A DNA stretch of 41,578 bases from assembly GCA_020056225.1 (NCBI GenBank), contig JAGVIE010000029.1, positions 1-41,578 of the forward strand, written 5' to 3'. The position numbers and the translations under genes are program-made. Below the pieces are notes generated by a model that saw only the letters and a program-made list of their open reading frames with translations, was not told the DNA's origin and did no database searches. This DNA is from Bacteroidota bacterium. Lineage in GTDB: Bacteria > Bacteroidota > Ignavibacteria > UBA10030 > SZUA-254. Of this stretch, positions 17,933-26,820 are shown piece after piece. The first letter of the stretch is position 1; each line of letters starts with the position of its first letter.

Positions 17933-19210
17933 ATGATAAGCAATAGAAGAAATTTCATCAGGCAAGTATCCGGCGGAATTATTGGAACATGGGCGCTTAT
18001 ATCGGTGCCAGAATTTTCTTACGCCCGTTACATTTTGTCGAACGACGAAAAAATATTACCAGACGATGAACTATTTTGGAAAGTAGTGCGCAACCAATTC
18101 CCGCTTACACACGACCGTGTCTATCTCAACAACGGCACGATGGGACCATCTCCCTACGTCGTTCGTGAAGCCGTGAAAAGTTATATCGACAATATCGACA
18201 TATCGGGTGAATACGGCGGCTGGGAAATTGCCAGGCCGAAACTTGCTAAGTTCGTTAATGCCGAAGAATCGGAAATATCTCTCACTCATAATGTCACCGA
18301 AGGAATCAACGTTGTTGCATGGGGACTTCCCCTGAAAAAGGGTGATGAAGTTATTCTTACAACACACGAGCATGCAGGGAACGCATTGCCATGGTTGAAC
18401 CGTGCTAAGTATGATGGTATCGTTATCAAAACTCTGAAGCCGGCACAGACTGCCGCTGAAAATCTGAACCGCATCAACGATCTCATCACAAATAAAACGC
18501 GCGCGATTGCCATCCCGCATATCACCTGCACCATCGGACAAGTTTTTCCGGTAAAAGAAATTTCAAAACTCGGTCATGATAAAGGATTGTGGGTTTACTT
18601 CGACGGTGCTCATGGACCCGGTATGACAATGCTTGATCTCAAAGATATCGACTGCGATTTTTACGCCACCTGCTGTCATAAATGGATGTGCGGACCAAAA
18701 GGCACGGGCTTTTTATATGTTCGCAAAGAGATGCTGGATGTTCTGCAGGCAAAATGGATTGGCGGCGGCTCGGATACAGGCTGGGATATGACAGTCGATC
18801 CGCCTGAGTTTAAAGGTTACGTAAACACCGCGCACCGCTATGATTTCGGAACTCAGAACGCCGCAATCTATCAGGGACTCGGGGCTTCAATCGATTTTCT
18901 TTACCATATAGGGATGGAGAATATCGTTCGCCGCGGTAAAGCACTTTCGTCTCATCTTCAGCAAGAGCTGATGAAGATAGAAAATGTGGAGATGCTCACG
19001 CCGACCGAAGACCAATCGCGCGGATTCGTTATCGGTTTTCGTTTGAAGAACATGTCATACGACAAGTTCGGCGAACATGCGACCAAGAAGGGTTTCCGCA
19101 TCCGGCTCGTCGCAGAAAACAAACTCAACTCGATCCGCATCTCTACACATATCTATAACAATTTCGATGAGGTGAATAAGTTCATAGATGCTGTGAAGGA
19201 AGTGGCGTGA
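17933..19210 (+). CDS. Tat-signal class V aminotransferase-fold PLP enzyme
   Basis: The 425-residue protein is a fold-type I, class V PLP enzyme (cysteine desulfurase / isopenicillin-N epimerase branch). A strong Shine-Dalgarno (AGAAGGAGA) sets ATG 17933. The N-terminus NRRNFIRQ plus a hydrophobic stretch and SYA is a twin-arginine-type signal, so the folded, PLP-loaded protein is probably exported. Core motifs are LNNGTMGPSP, THNVTEGIN, THEHAGN, FDGAHGPGM (PLP-ring Asp) and the Schiff-base lysine in CCHKW. Related proteins act as epimerases, lyases or desulfurases; the substrate is not visible. The next genes encode two exported M14 peptidase-like proteins, so a role outside the cytoplasm on amino acids or peptides is possible. 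Confidence 0.88.
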   Translation: MISNRRNFIRQVSGGIIGTWALISVPEFSYARYILSNDEKILPDDELFWKVVRNQFPLTHDRVYLNNGTMGPSPYVVREAVKSYIDNIDISGEYGGWEIARPKLAKFVNAEESEISLTHNVTEGINVVAWGLPLKKGDEVILTTHEHAGNALPWLNRAKYDGIVIKTLKPAQTAAENLNRINDLITNKTRAIAIPHITCTIGQVFPVKEISKLGHDKGLWVYFDGAHGPGMTMLDLKDIDCDFYATCCHKWMCGPKGTGFLYVRKEMLDVLQAKWIGGGSDTGWDMTVDPPEFKGYVNTAHRYDFGTQNAAIYQGLGASIDFLYHIGMENIVRRGKALSSHLQQELMKIENVEMLTPTEDQSRGFVIGFRLKNMSYDKFGEHATKKGFRIRLVAENKLNSIRISTHIYNNFDEVNKFIDAVKEVA

Positions 19211-19400
19211 TAGTTTGATTTGATTCAACTACTTGAATGCGACCGATTGTAGAAATATCCAATAATTAGGCTTCAGCCATACAATATAATGTGCGGTTCA
19301 GCCAATCACGCAACGAATTATCTATTTTATCGTATCAACAATAAGTTTCAATCAGTAATCTTCAGTCATCTATCATAATTCAACAGCAAAGGAACATTTT

Positions 19401-21215
19401 ATGAATCGTTCTTTCAAAATCTTCCGATCTTCTTATTTTCTTATCTTCCTTATCTTCATAACATCGGCTCTATCCCAAAACAAATACCATTCGTATGATG
19501 AGATGACTAAAGCAATCGAGAGGACAGTTTCATCTCAAAAAGATATTGCAAAAGTTGAATCGATCGGACAAACGATTGAGAAACGTGATATTTGGGTTGT
19601 AACCGTAGGAGGAAAAGATGCGGATAACCGTCACGCTGTACTTATCGTCGGCGGTGCAGAAGCCGATCGACTCATTGGCAGTGAACTAACGCTTCGATTT
19701 ATCGAGTTCCTCACCGCCGGTTACGGAAAAGTAGACAGCATTACGCAACTCGTTAACACTACCACCTTCTATATCATTCCTCGCGTCAGCCCTGATGCCA
19801 GCGAAACATTTTTCCGCAAACCACTTTATGCAAGAACCGCGAACACACGACCGACCGACGACGATAAGGATACTTCAATTGATGAAGACGGTTTCGAAGA
19901 TCTCAACGGAGATGGTCTTATCACTATGATACGTGTAAAAGATAACAGGGGCGAATGGATACCTCATCCGGAGGATGCGCGAATAATGAAGAAGGCGGAA
20001 ACATCAAAAGGAGAACAGGGAATATATAAATTGTTCACCGAGGGAATCGACAACGATAAGGATGAGCAGTGGAACGAAGACGTTGCCGGTGGCGTGGATT
20101 TCAACAGAAACTTTCCGCATAACTACCAATTTTTTAGCCGGGGCGCCGGTCAACACCAGATCTCCGAACCAGAAACAAAGGCAGTCGCCGATTTTTGTTT
20201 CTCTCATACGAATATTGCCGTTGTGTTTACTTATTCCTCGAACGATAATTTAATGAACCCTTGGAAAAAAGAACCGCGGCAGGGTACACCGCAGGAAGAA
20301 CAGCTTTCCCCGCGCCGAAGAATGTTCGACGATGAAGAATTTGCGCCGCGCCTTATTACATCGGTGATGGATCGAGATGAAGAATACACTTCCTATGTCA
20401 GCGGTAAATATCAAGAGATTACAAAATTGAAAGGCGCACCGCAAAGCACAAAGGGCGAGGGCGCTTTCAGCGAGTGGGCTTACTATCACTTCGGCAGATG
20501 GTCTTTTACCGCTAACCCATGGTGGATTCCCGAAATCGAACAAAAGAAAGATACCGTTGTATCTGACTCGACAAAGATGAAAAAGCCAGATGATAAAAAA
20601 GGACCCGGAAGCGATGGTAAGCTCGATGTGAAAAAAGGAAAAGGTCCCGAAGAAAAGCCTGATGAATATGCCGATCAGTTGAAAACACTTAAATGGATTG
20701 ACTCAAATAAGATGGATGAAGCTTTTATCCGTTGGACAAAAATCAGCGACAAAGATTTCCCCGACAAAGAAGTGGAGGTTGGCGGGTTCAAACCCTATGT
20801 TACGACGAATCCTCCCGCCGACAGTATTGAAGTTATCGTATCAAAACAAAATTCATTCTTAGCATGGCTTGGAACGAAATTACCAAAAATTGAAATTCGC
20901 AATGTAAAAGTCGAACTTATTGGCGGGAAGGTATTCCGGCTGACCACCGATATTGCAAACACAGGTTATTTACCAACGAATAGTGCGATAGGTGATAAAG
21001 CGAGGTGGTCCCGGAATGTGAAAGTAACACTGAAATTATCAAAACACCAGTCGCTTGGAAGCGGCAAAACGAATATAATACTCGAACCGATTAAGGGAAA
21101 CGGAGGCAGGCAGGAGATTGTCTGGTTGATTGTATCCAGCCCGGAAGAATCGGTGACAATCACCGCTGAAAGTCCTGTTGCAGGCAGTGCAACTCAAACA
21201 GTTACTTTGAAATAA
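19401..21215 (+). CDS. Exported M14 carboxypeptidase-like protein with its active site lost
   Basis: The 604-residue protein has a signal peptide (cleavage near LSQ, about 26) and a Shine-Dalgarno AAAGGAA before ATG 19401. It aligns along its length with the next gene product, sharing an Asp-rich insertion (153-230: SIDEDGFEDLNGDG, DNDKDEQWNED), the DFNRNFP motif and a C-terminal beta domain. The M14 catalytic residues are replaced: the zinc motif NIHGNE is GGAEAD (His to Ala86, Glu to Asp89), the third ligand TYHNSG is TYSSND (Ser279), and no Glu is seen where FSNEL has the general base. It should be inactive as a peptidase and may bind or help its partner. A Lys-rich segment (about 388-425) is unique to it. 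Confidence 0.85.
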   Translation: MNRSFKIFRSSYFLIFLIFITSALSQNKYHSYDEMTKAIERTVSSQKDIAKVESIGQTIEKRDIWVVTVGGKDADNRHAVLIVGGAEADRLIGSELTLRFIEFLTAGYGKVDSITQLVNTTTFYIIPRVSPDASETFFRKPLYARTANTRPTDDDKDTSIDEDGFEDLNGDGLITMIRVKDNRGEWIPHPEDARIMKKAETSKGEQGIYKLFTEGIDNDKDEQWNEDVAGGVDFNRNFPHNYQFFSRGAGQHQISEPETKAVADFCFSHTNIAVVFTYSSNDNLMNPWKKEPRQGTPQEEQLSPRRRMFDDEEFAPRLITSVMDRDEEYTSYVSGKYQEITKLKGAPQSTKGEGAFSEWAYYHFGRWSFTANPWWIPEIEQKKDTVVSDSTKMKKPDDKKGPGSDGKLDVKKGKGPEEKPDEYADQLKTLKWIDSNKMDEAFIRWTKISDKDFPDKEVEVGGFKPYVTTNPPADSIEVIVSKQNSFLAWLGTKLPKIEIRNVKVELIGGKVFRLTTDIANTGYLPTNSAIGDKARWSRNVKVTLKLSKHQSLGSGKTNIILEPIKGNGGRQEIVWLIVSSPEESVTITAESPVAGSATQTVTLK

Positions 21216-21225
21216 GGAGATTGCC

Positions 21226-23016
21226 ATGAGAAAAGAAATCGGTAGCTCAAATAAAATTGCATTGACAATAATGTTCAGTTTGATTTTCACGGTACTATTT
21301 CATATAAGTTCGTTCGCCCAAACCGAAAAAGAGATTACAAGAAGTTCATTAAAGGCGCTTGGCGCGCCGAACAATCCAAAAGTTGAAGTAATCTGGAACA
21401 GATACTACGATCATAAAGAGATCGGTGAAATCTGTGAACGGATCGCCAAGGCTTACCCACGGCTGGTAAAATTCAGCAGTATCGGAAAGTCGTATGAGGG
21501 AAGAGACTTATGGCTGCTGACAGTTTCAAATTCAGACAAAAACAATCCTGACACAAAACCGGCAATTTACATCGACGGCAATATTCATGGCAATGAAATT
21601 CAGGGCGGCGAGGTTGCACTTTACACCGCATGGTATCTCACCGAGATGTACGGTCATGTGGATTGGATTACCGAACTTCTTGATCAGAAAACATTTTATC
21701 TCGTACCTACAATTAACCCCGACGGGCGTGATGCTTTCATACACAAACCCAATACCGCACATTCACCAAGAAGCGGATTCGATCCCCGCGACGACGATGG
21801 TGACGGACTGATCGATGAGGATGGTTTTGACGATCTCGACAGTGACGGTGAGATAACTCAGATGCGAATACAAGATCCAAACGGCAGATGGGTCACCGAT
21901 CCCGACGATGCGAGAATGCTAAGGCTCGCTAAACCGGACCAACGGGGAGAATATGAGCTGTTAGGCGAAGAAGGAACCGATAACGATGGCGATGGACTTG
22001 TTAATGAAGATGGTCCCGGCTCCTACGATCCAAACCGCAACTGGCCATGGAGATGGGCACCGCAATACGTTCAATGGGGAGCCGACCGATATCCCGGTTC
22101 TTTGCCGGAAACAAGAGCTGTCGTCAACTTTGTGAATAAACACGACAACATCTCTGCATTCCAGACATATCATAATTCCGGCGGAATGATCCTGCGTGGA
22201 CCAGGAAACAAAGAAGATCAACAGACTTATAAACGGGATGACTTGCGCGTTTTCGACTTTCTAGGAAAGTTAGGCGAAGAAATATTGCCCGGATATAAAT
22301 ATCTAGTAGTTCATAAAGATTTGTATCCGGTATTCGGCGGCGAACTCGATTGGTTCTATGCCGGAAGAGGAGCGATCACGTTCTCAAACGAGTTGTGGTC
22401 TTCATTTGATTACTTCAGAAAAAAAACAGAAGATAATCAGGATTGGTTCGGAAACCTAAAAGACACCTATCGTTTCGATAAACTGCTTTTATTCGGCGAA
22501 GGTGTTGTGAATTGGAAATCTTATATCCATCCTCAATACGGCAAGATTGAAATTGGAGGAATAAAGAAAGCATGGACAAGAACCGCGCCTTCTTTTCTTC
22601 TCGAAGAGTTATGTCATCGCAATATGGCATTTACACTCTTTCATGCTTATCATACTCCTCAAGTCGTGATCGATTCGATTTATACAAAAGATTTAGCGGG
22701 CGGCTTAACTGAAATCAATGCTGTTGTTAAGAATACACGCGTCATACCGACACATACTGCGCATGACATTCAGAACAAAATTACAAGGCCCGATTGGATT
22801 AGTATCTCGGGCGGGAAAGTTCTCATGGGTGGAATATTGGAAGACAGGTTTGCCGGACCCGTACAAGAACAAAAACGGACTCCTGAACGATTGGAAATAA
22901 ATACTATTCGCGGCATGGAGGCAGTATATGTTCGCTGGATTCTTGATGGCAAAGGTCCATTTACCATTGAAGTCGATGCGGCAAAAGGTGGAAAAGACGG
23001 AAGGATAACAAAATAA
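21226..23016 (+). CDS. Exported M14 family zinc carboxypeptidase
   Basis: The 596-residue protein starts at ATG 21226 after AAGGAGA, 10 nt past the preceding gene, and has a signal peptide ending near FAQ (32). It keeps the M14 catalytic set: zinc ligands His121 and Glu124 in GNIHGNE, the third ligand His316 in TYHNSG, the NPDGRD and DPNRNWP substrate-binding loops, and general base Glu389 in FSNEL. Between these loops sits an insertion (about 185-265) with three Asp-rich calcium-type loops (DDDGDGLIDEDG, DLDSDGE, DNDGDGLVNEDG). A C-terminal beta domain follows. It is expected to remove C-terminal residues from peptides in the periplasm or outside. It is a tandem paralogue of the inactive protein upstream. 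Confidence 0.93.
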   Translation: MRKEIGSSNKIALTIMFSLIFTVLFHISSFAQTEKEITRSSLKALGAPNNPKVEVIWNRYYDHKEIGEICERIAKAYPRLVKFSSIGKSYEGRDLWLLTVSNSDKNNPDTKPAIYIDGNIHGNEIQGGEVALYTAWYLTEMYGHVDWITELLDQKTFYLVPTINPDGRDAFIHKPNTAHSPRSGFDPRDDDGDGLIDEDGFDDLDSDGEITQMRIQDPNGRWVTDPDDARMLRLAKPDQRGEYELLGEEGTDNDGDGLVNEDGPGSYDPNRNWPWRWAPQYVQWGADRYPGSLPETRAVVNFVNKHDNISAFQTYHNSGGMILRGPGNKEDQQTYKRDDLRVFDFLGKLGEEILPGYKYLVVHKDLYPVFGGELDWFYAGRGAITFSNELWSSFDYFRKKTEDNQDWFGNLKDTYRFDKLLLFGEGVVNWKSYIHPQYGKIEIGGIKKAWTRTAPSFLLEELCHRNMAFTLFHAYHTPQVVIDSIYTKDLAGGLTEINAVVKNTRVIPTHTAHDIQNKITRPDWISISGGKVLMGGILEDRFAGPVQEQKRTPERLEINTIRGMEAVYVRWILDGKGPFTIEVDAAKGGKDGRITK

Positions 23017-23029
23017 ATTATTAGTAGAT

Positions 23030-23071
23030 GATCATTGACGACACAGTGATTAACATGTGTCGTCAGTGATT
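23030..23071. terminator. Long hairpin between convergent genes (likely bidirectional terminator)
   Basis: TGACGACACA (23036-23045) pairs perfectly with TGTGTCGTCA (23056-23065), and the stem extends to about 16 bp with wobbles. It sits where the M14 gene (plus) and the pseudouridine synthase gene (minus) converge, and its right arm overlaps the latter's stop codon. There is no clean T tract on either side. Confidence 0.6.
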
Positions 23072-23647
23072 CAGGAATAAAATATTTTTTAGATTGGCGA
23101 TTTCTTCCGGCTTTAATTCTCTGCTTTCTCCCGGTTTTAATCCATAAATTGTTAGCGGTCCGATTTTAGTCCGTATCAGCCGAAGCGCCGGATGACCTAT
23201 AGCGGCGGTCATCTTTCTTACCTGCCTATTGCGGCCCTCTCGCAAAGTTATTTCCAGCCATGACGTTGGGATATTCTTTCTATACCGTATTAGAACGCGC
23301 CGCGGCTCTATGAGAGGTTCTTCTTTTACTAAGTTTACTCCGGCTGGTAACGTCATCCTTCCTTCGATCAGAACACCCTTCTGCAATTTTGTTAAATCTA
23401 CTTGACGGGGAATGTTCTCAACCTGAACGAGATATGTTCTGGGATGTCGATATTTAGGGTCAAGCAGTAAATGTTTTAACCTGCCATCATCAGATAGTAA
23501 TACCAAGCCTTCGCTGTCTACATCCAGACGCCCGACAGGATATACGTTCTTTGGGAAGTCCCCGTAATTGGCAAGCGTTTCCCTGCCTCCTGAGTCTGTA
23601 AACTGACAGAGAACACCATAGGGTTTGTTCAGGATAAAGTAAGTCAA
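23063..23647 (-). CDS. RsuA/RluB/RluE-family pseudouridine synthase, RluE-like
   Basis: The 194-residue protein isomerises a uridine in ribosomal RNA to pseudouridine. It lacks the S4 RNA-binding domain, as in E. coli RluE, and starts directly with YFILNKPYGVLCQF. The catalytic motif GRLDVDSEGL has the essential Asp42. TYLVQVE, LREGRNRQVRKM and LIRTKIGPL follow in the usual order. The RluE assignment (23S rRNA helix-98-type target) rests on the short length and missing S4 domain; RsuA or RluB-type specificity is not excluded. Confidence 0.92.
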   Translation of the reverse strand: MTYFILNKPYGVLCQFTDSGGRETLANYGDFPKNVYPVGRLDVDSEGLVLLSDDGRLKHLLLDPKYRHPRTYLVQVENIPRQVDLTKLQKGVLIEGRMTLPAGVNLVKEEPLIEPRRVLIRYRKNIPTSWLEITLREGRNRQVRKMTAAIGHPALRLIRTKIGPLTIYGLKPGESRELKPEEIANLKNILFLNH

Positions 23648-23790
23648 TGAATACGAGCTTTCAAGTATAAATTAGCCGGTTTAGTCGCCATTAAACCCAG
23701 TGATGGCTACCAACAACAGTGACCTTAGCCACATTTATCCTCGCAAATATTCTACTTATTGTAGATGAAATTTTACGGAGATATAATGTT

Positions 23791-23940
23791 ATGAAATTTA
23801 AATATCAGTGGCAAACCATCACATTCGAACAACGGATAATACATGAATATCTTCTGCTCAATGAGATCGAAAAGCAAAAATGGTTTACGGTAGCATATTT
23901 AAAACTCTGGAAATCCGTTGGACTTATTTGCACACAATAA
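23791..23940 (+). CDS. Small hypothetical protein (49 aa)
   Basis: ATG 23791 follows GGAG at a 10-nt spacing. The frame is open further upstream (GTG 23719), but the Shine-Dalgarno selects this ATG. The product, beginning MKFKYQWQTITFEQR, is rich in aromatic, Glu and Lys residues and looks helical and amphipathic, with no signal peptide. A second small ORF begins 10 nt after its stop with its own ribosome site. I do not recognise it; it may be a real small gene because of the two well-placed ribosome sites in series. Confidence 0.45.
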   Translation: MKFKYQWQTITFEQRIIHEYLLLNEIEKQKWFTVAYLKLWKSVGLICTQ

Positions 23941-23950
23941 TGGAGCGACT

Positions 23951-24097
23951 ATGAACTTCTGGAAAATAGCAGGATTCATCACGGGACTTTTTGGAGTGAC
24001 ATTAATCGCCAAAACCTGTAAACGCACCCAGATTCCCCTGAACGATCCTGATGTTCGTTATAATGTTGATGATTTCCTTTCAGATCAAGATCTCTAA
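23951..24097 (+). CDS. Small hypothetical membrane protein (48 aa)
   Basis: ATG 23951 follows TGGAG at a normal distance, only 10 nt after the previous small ORF. The product has an N-terminal hydrophobic helix (MNFWKIAGFITGLFGVTLIA), a basic patch (KTCKRT) and an acidic tail (NDPDVRYNVDDFLSDQDL). It thus looks like a one-pass membrane microprotein with a cytoplasmic tail. It ends 12 nt before the end of the convergent prohibitin-like gene. No homologue is recognised. Confidence 0.5.
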   Translation: MNFWKIAGFITGLFGVTLIAKTCKRTQIPLNDPDVRYNVDDFLSDQDL

Positions 24098-24109
24098 GGT
24101 TTAATCTGA

Positions 24110-25003
24110 TTACTTCGTATCGAGAATAATCGGTAATCCATCTTTGCCGCTTCCTATGATGACAACCTTGGCATTCTGCGACTCGGCAATTTTCATCGTT
24201 GCCTCAATCCCCTTCCACCGCAACAACTGATCGCTGATACCTGTTGCAACTATTTTCTGGAAATCGGCAATACCCTGTGCTTCTATTCTTTTCCGGTCCG
24301 CTTCCTGTTTTTCTTTTGTCAGGATAAATTCCATTCGCTGACTTTCCTGATCGGCGCGTTGTTTTTGTTCGATCGCTTCAGTGAGCTGCGCTGGAAGTCC
24401 GACGTTGCGTAGCGGTGTGGCTTCGATAATAACCCCGCGTGGAGCGACGACCTTTGCCAGCTCTGCCATAATTGCTACCCCGAGGGCTTCACGTTCGGTT
24501 GAGTACAGCGCGCTTGCCTGAAAGCTCGCCGTTACCGCACGACTCATCGATCTGAATTGCGGGATAAGAACTATCGTCTCATAATCGCCGCCTGCAATCG
24601 TTTTGTAGACCCGCGCGGCTGAGTCGGGATTTAACCGGTAAAGCGCGCTGATCTCCAGTCCTATCGTCAATCCTTCCCGCGAGAGTACCTGCATTGTTTC
24701 TTTATGCTCTTTCGTCTGGATCGAGTATTTCTGAATCTTCGCCATCGGATTTACCGTGTTAATTCCTGCCGACAGCGTACGGTCAGAGACAATGCCGAAG
24801 AAATCAACCACGCCGACATATCCTGCCGGAATGATGCTGAAAAATTGTGAGAGCGCGAGAAGTACAGCAAGAACTGCTGCTGTCCCGCTGATCATCATTG
24901 CGCTGCGGAACATGATATTATGCTGTTGAACGACTTTTTTACGCGCCGTAATCCAGCTTATTAGTGCAATTATTGCTACGAAAAGAAAAAATATGAATAT
25001 CAT
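24110..25003 (-). CDS. Prohibitin / SPFH (band 7) family membrane protein
   Basis: The 297-residue protein starts at ATG 25003 with a clear AAGGAG box. Two hydrophobic segments (about 2-18 and 34-58) anchor it. The SPFH domain runs from about 60 to 225 (IPAGYVGVVDFFGIVSDRTLSAGINTVNP, and ALYRLNPDSAARVYKTIAG), followed by a charged coiled-coil stretch (about 205-260, EQKQRADQESQRMEF type) as in prohibitins and HflK/HflC. These form ring-like membrane scaffolds that often control AAA proteases such as FtsH. No partner protease lies next door. It is divergent from ldcA. Confidence 0.92.
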   Translation of the reverse strand: MIFIFFLFVAIIALISWITARKKVVQQHNIMFRSAMMISGTAAVLAVLLALSQFFSIIPAGYVGVVDFFGIVSDRTLSAGINTVNPMAKIQKYSIQTKEHKETMQVLSREGLTIGLEISALYRLNPDSAARVYKTIAGGDYETIVLIPQFRSMSRAVTASFQASALYSTEREALGVAIMAELAKVVAPRGVIIEATPLRNVGLPAQLTEAIEQKQRADQESQRMEFILTKEKQEADRKRIEAQGIADFQKIVATGISDQLLRWKGIEATMKIAESQNAKVVIIGSGKDGLPIILDTK

Positions 25004-25127
25004 AATGTGCTCCTTTTTATAAGTAATTGAATGTTACACCCGTAAGAAGGTAAGAAAGTTCGACTCAATTCGCAATACACTCCCTTGTTGATATTCTTCC
25101 AGAATCTCCTTATCTTTTCGCACAGAT

Positions 25128-26069
25128 ATGAGAATAATAAAACCAAAGCAACTGAAACGGGGGGATGTGATCGGCATTTGCGCGCCATCGAGTCCGTCTG
25201 CTTCTGAGAATAAACTCAACAAAGGAATCCGTTATCTTGAACAGCTTGGATTCAGAGTGGACCTCGGGAAAAATGTTTACCACCAGAGAGGTTATCTCGC
25301 CGGTACCGATCTGCAGCGCGCATCAGACATCAATCAGTTTTTTGCTGACCCAAAAATAAAAGCTATCTTCACCGTTCGCGGCGGATACGGTTCGCACCGG
25401 ATCCTCCCGCTTCTCGATTATAACATCATCAAACACAATCCAAAAATTCTTGTCGGGTATAGCGATATTACAGCATTGCACTTCGCGCTTTTTTCGAAAA
25501 TTGGTTTGGTTACATTTTCTGGACCTATGGTCGCGGTTGAAATGGCTAATGGTATGACTAAAAATACGGAGGAACAATTTTGGGATTGCTTGATGTCGGT
25601 AAAGCCGCCACATTCTATTAAGGGATGTTCAACGCAATCATCTATCCTCCAGCGTTCGGGAAGCGCTACAGGGCGGCTGTTAGGCGGTAATCTTTCGTTG
25701 ATTACCGGGCTTGTTGGTACACAGTTTTTTCCATCTATCCGGGATCCAATATTTATTTTTGAAGAGATTGATGAGAGTCCCTACCGCATCGACCGAATGC
25801 TCCAGCAGATAAAACTATCCGGTATTTTGGAAAAAACAAAAGGGATTGCTCTTGCCGATTTCAGCGGCTGCAATCCGGAAAAGGGGAAACCTTCTTTAAC
25901 ACTTCGGCAAATTTTCAGAGATACTTTTCAGGGTTATTCATTTCCCATCGTTTCGAGTCTTCCAATTGGCCACATTAAAGGGTCTCTGAGCTTTCCGATC
26001 GGCGTCAATGTGAAAATGGATGGCAGGAAAAATTGTATCGAAATCCTTGAGGCAGGAGTAACAAAATAA
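25128..26069 (+). CDS. ldcA: LD-carboxypeptidase (S66 family)
   Basis: The 313-residue protein is a muramoyltetrapeptide carboxypeptidase that removes the terminal D-Ala from tetrapeptides in peptidoglycan recycling, normally in the cytoplasm. Motifs: GDVIGICAPSSP at the start, TVRGGYGSHRILPLLD, the nucleophile Ser112 in GYSDIT, the glutamate in FEEIDESPYRIDRML, and the histidine in LPIGHIKGS. There is no signal peptide. No Shine-Dalgarno is visible before ATG 25128, and a possible promoter (TTGATA, 17 nt, TATCTT at 25088-25116) would start the transcript only a few bases upstream. Confidence 0.93.
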   Translation: MRIIKPKQLKRGDVIGICAPSSPSASENKLNKGIRYLEQLGFRVDLGKNVYHQRGYLAGTDLQRASDINQFFADPKIKAIFTVRGGYGSHRILPLLDYNIIKHNPKILVGYSDITALHFALFSKIGLVTFSGPMVAVEMANGMTKNTEEQFWDCLMSVKPPHSIKGCSTQSSILQRSGSATGRLLGGNLSLITGLVGTQFFPSIRDPIFIFEEIDESPYRIDRMLQQIKLSGILEKTKGIALADFSGCNPEKGKPSLTLRQIFRDTFQGYSFPIVSSLPIGHIKGSLSFPIGVNVKMDGRKNCIEILEAGVTK

Positions 26070-26148
26070 CTGGGAACACTTTACTCACTTTATTGATTAT
26101 TCTTCAAATTATATGTAAATTTGAAAGAAAATTTCCATCAAAGAACTG

Positions 26149-26820
26149 TTGCCTGATCAATTAAACATTGCAGTTTTTGCCTCCGGTAAAGGATCGAACT
26201 TCAAAGCTATTCTTGAGGCGATTAAGACCGGGAAAATCCAAAATGCTCAGATTGTTCTTGTCGTTAGCAATAATTCGGATGCCGGCGCAATCGACCTTGC
26301 TCGTGAGAACAACATCCCGGCGCTTCACATTAATCGAAAACAATTTGAAACGGATGAAGATTTTAATTCGACACTCACGTCATCTCTGGAAAAGCATTGC
26401 GTGAATTTTATCGCACTTGCGGGATACATGAAGAAAATCGACCCGACGATTGTGAGGGCATTCAAGAACCGCATCGTGAATATTCACCCGGCGCTGCTTC
26501 CAAAATTCGGCGGAAGCGGAATGTACGGCATGCGTGTGCACGAAGCTGTAATTGAATCGAAAGAAAAAATTTCCGGCGCCTCCGTTCATATAGTCGATGA
26601 AGAATATGACAACGGTCCCGTTGTTCTTCAGGCAACCATTCCGGTAGAAGTGAATGACACTCCATCGACTTTAGCGGCACGAGTATTAAAAGTTGAGCAC
26701 GAGATCTATCCCGAAGCGATTCGATTATTCTCTGAAGGAAGAATAATAGTGGATGGAAGAAAAATTATAATCACGAAAATCGAAGTAAAAGAGTTGAAGG
26801 ATGAATTTGATTCCAATTAA
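26149..26820 (+). CDS. purN: Phosphoribosylglycinamide formyltransferase
   Basis: The 223-residue protein is GAR transformylase, which passes a formyl group from 10-formyl-THF to GAR in purine synthesis. It has the N-terminal phosphate loop ASGKGSNF, the catalytic Asn111 and His113 in VNIHPALLPKF, and the catalytic Asp154 in DEEYDNGPV. It is slightly longer than E. coli PurN at the C-terminus. No ATG fits; TTG 26149 (or CTG 26146) must start it just before the conserved first strand. It overlaps purH by 20 nt, so the two are translationally coupled. Confidence 0.95.
   Translation: MPDQLNIAVFASGKGSNFKAILEAIKTGKIQNAQIVLVVSNNSDAGAIDLARENNIPALHINRKQFETDEDFNSTLTSSLEKHCVNFIALAGYMKKIDPTIVRAFKNRIVNIHPALLPKFGGSGMYGMRVHEAVIESKEKISGASVHIVDEEYDNGPVVLQATIPVEVNDTPSTLAARVLKVEHEIYPEAIRLFSEGRIIVDGRKIIITKIEVKELKDEFDSN

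Noticed and set aside
23719-23790. Longer 73-codon form of the first small ORF
   Set aside because: The GTG start lacks a ribosome site, whereas ATG 23791 has GGAG at a good distance.
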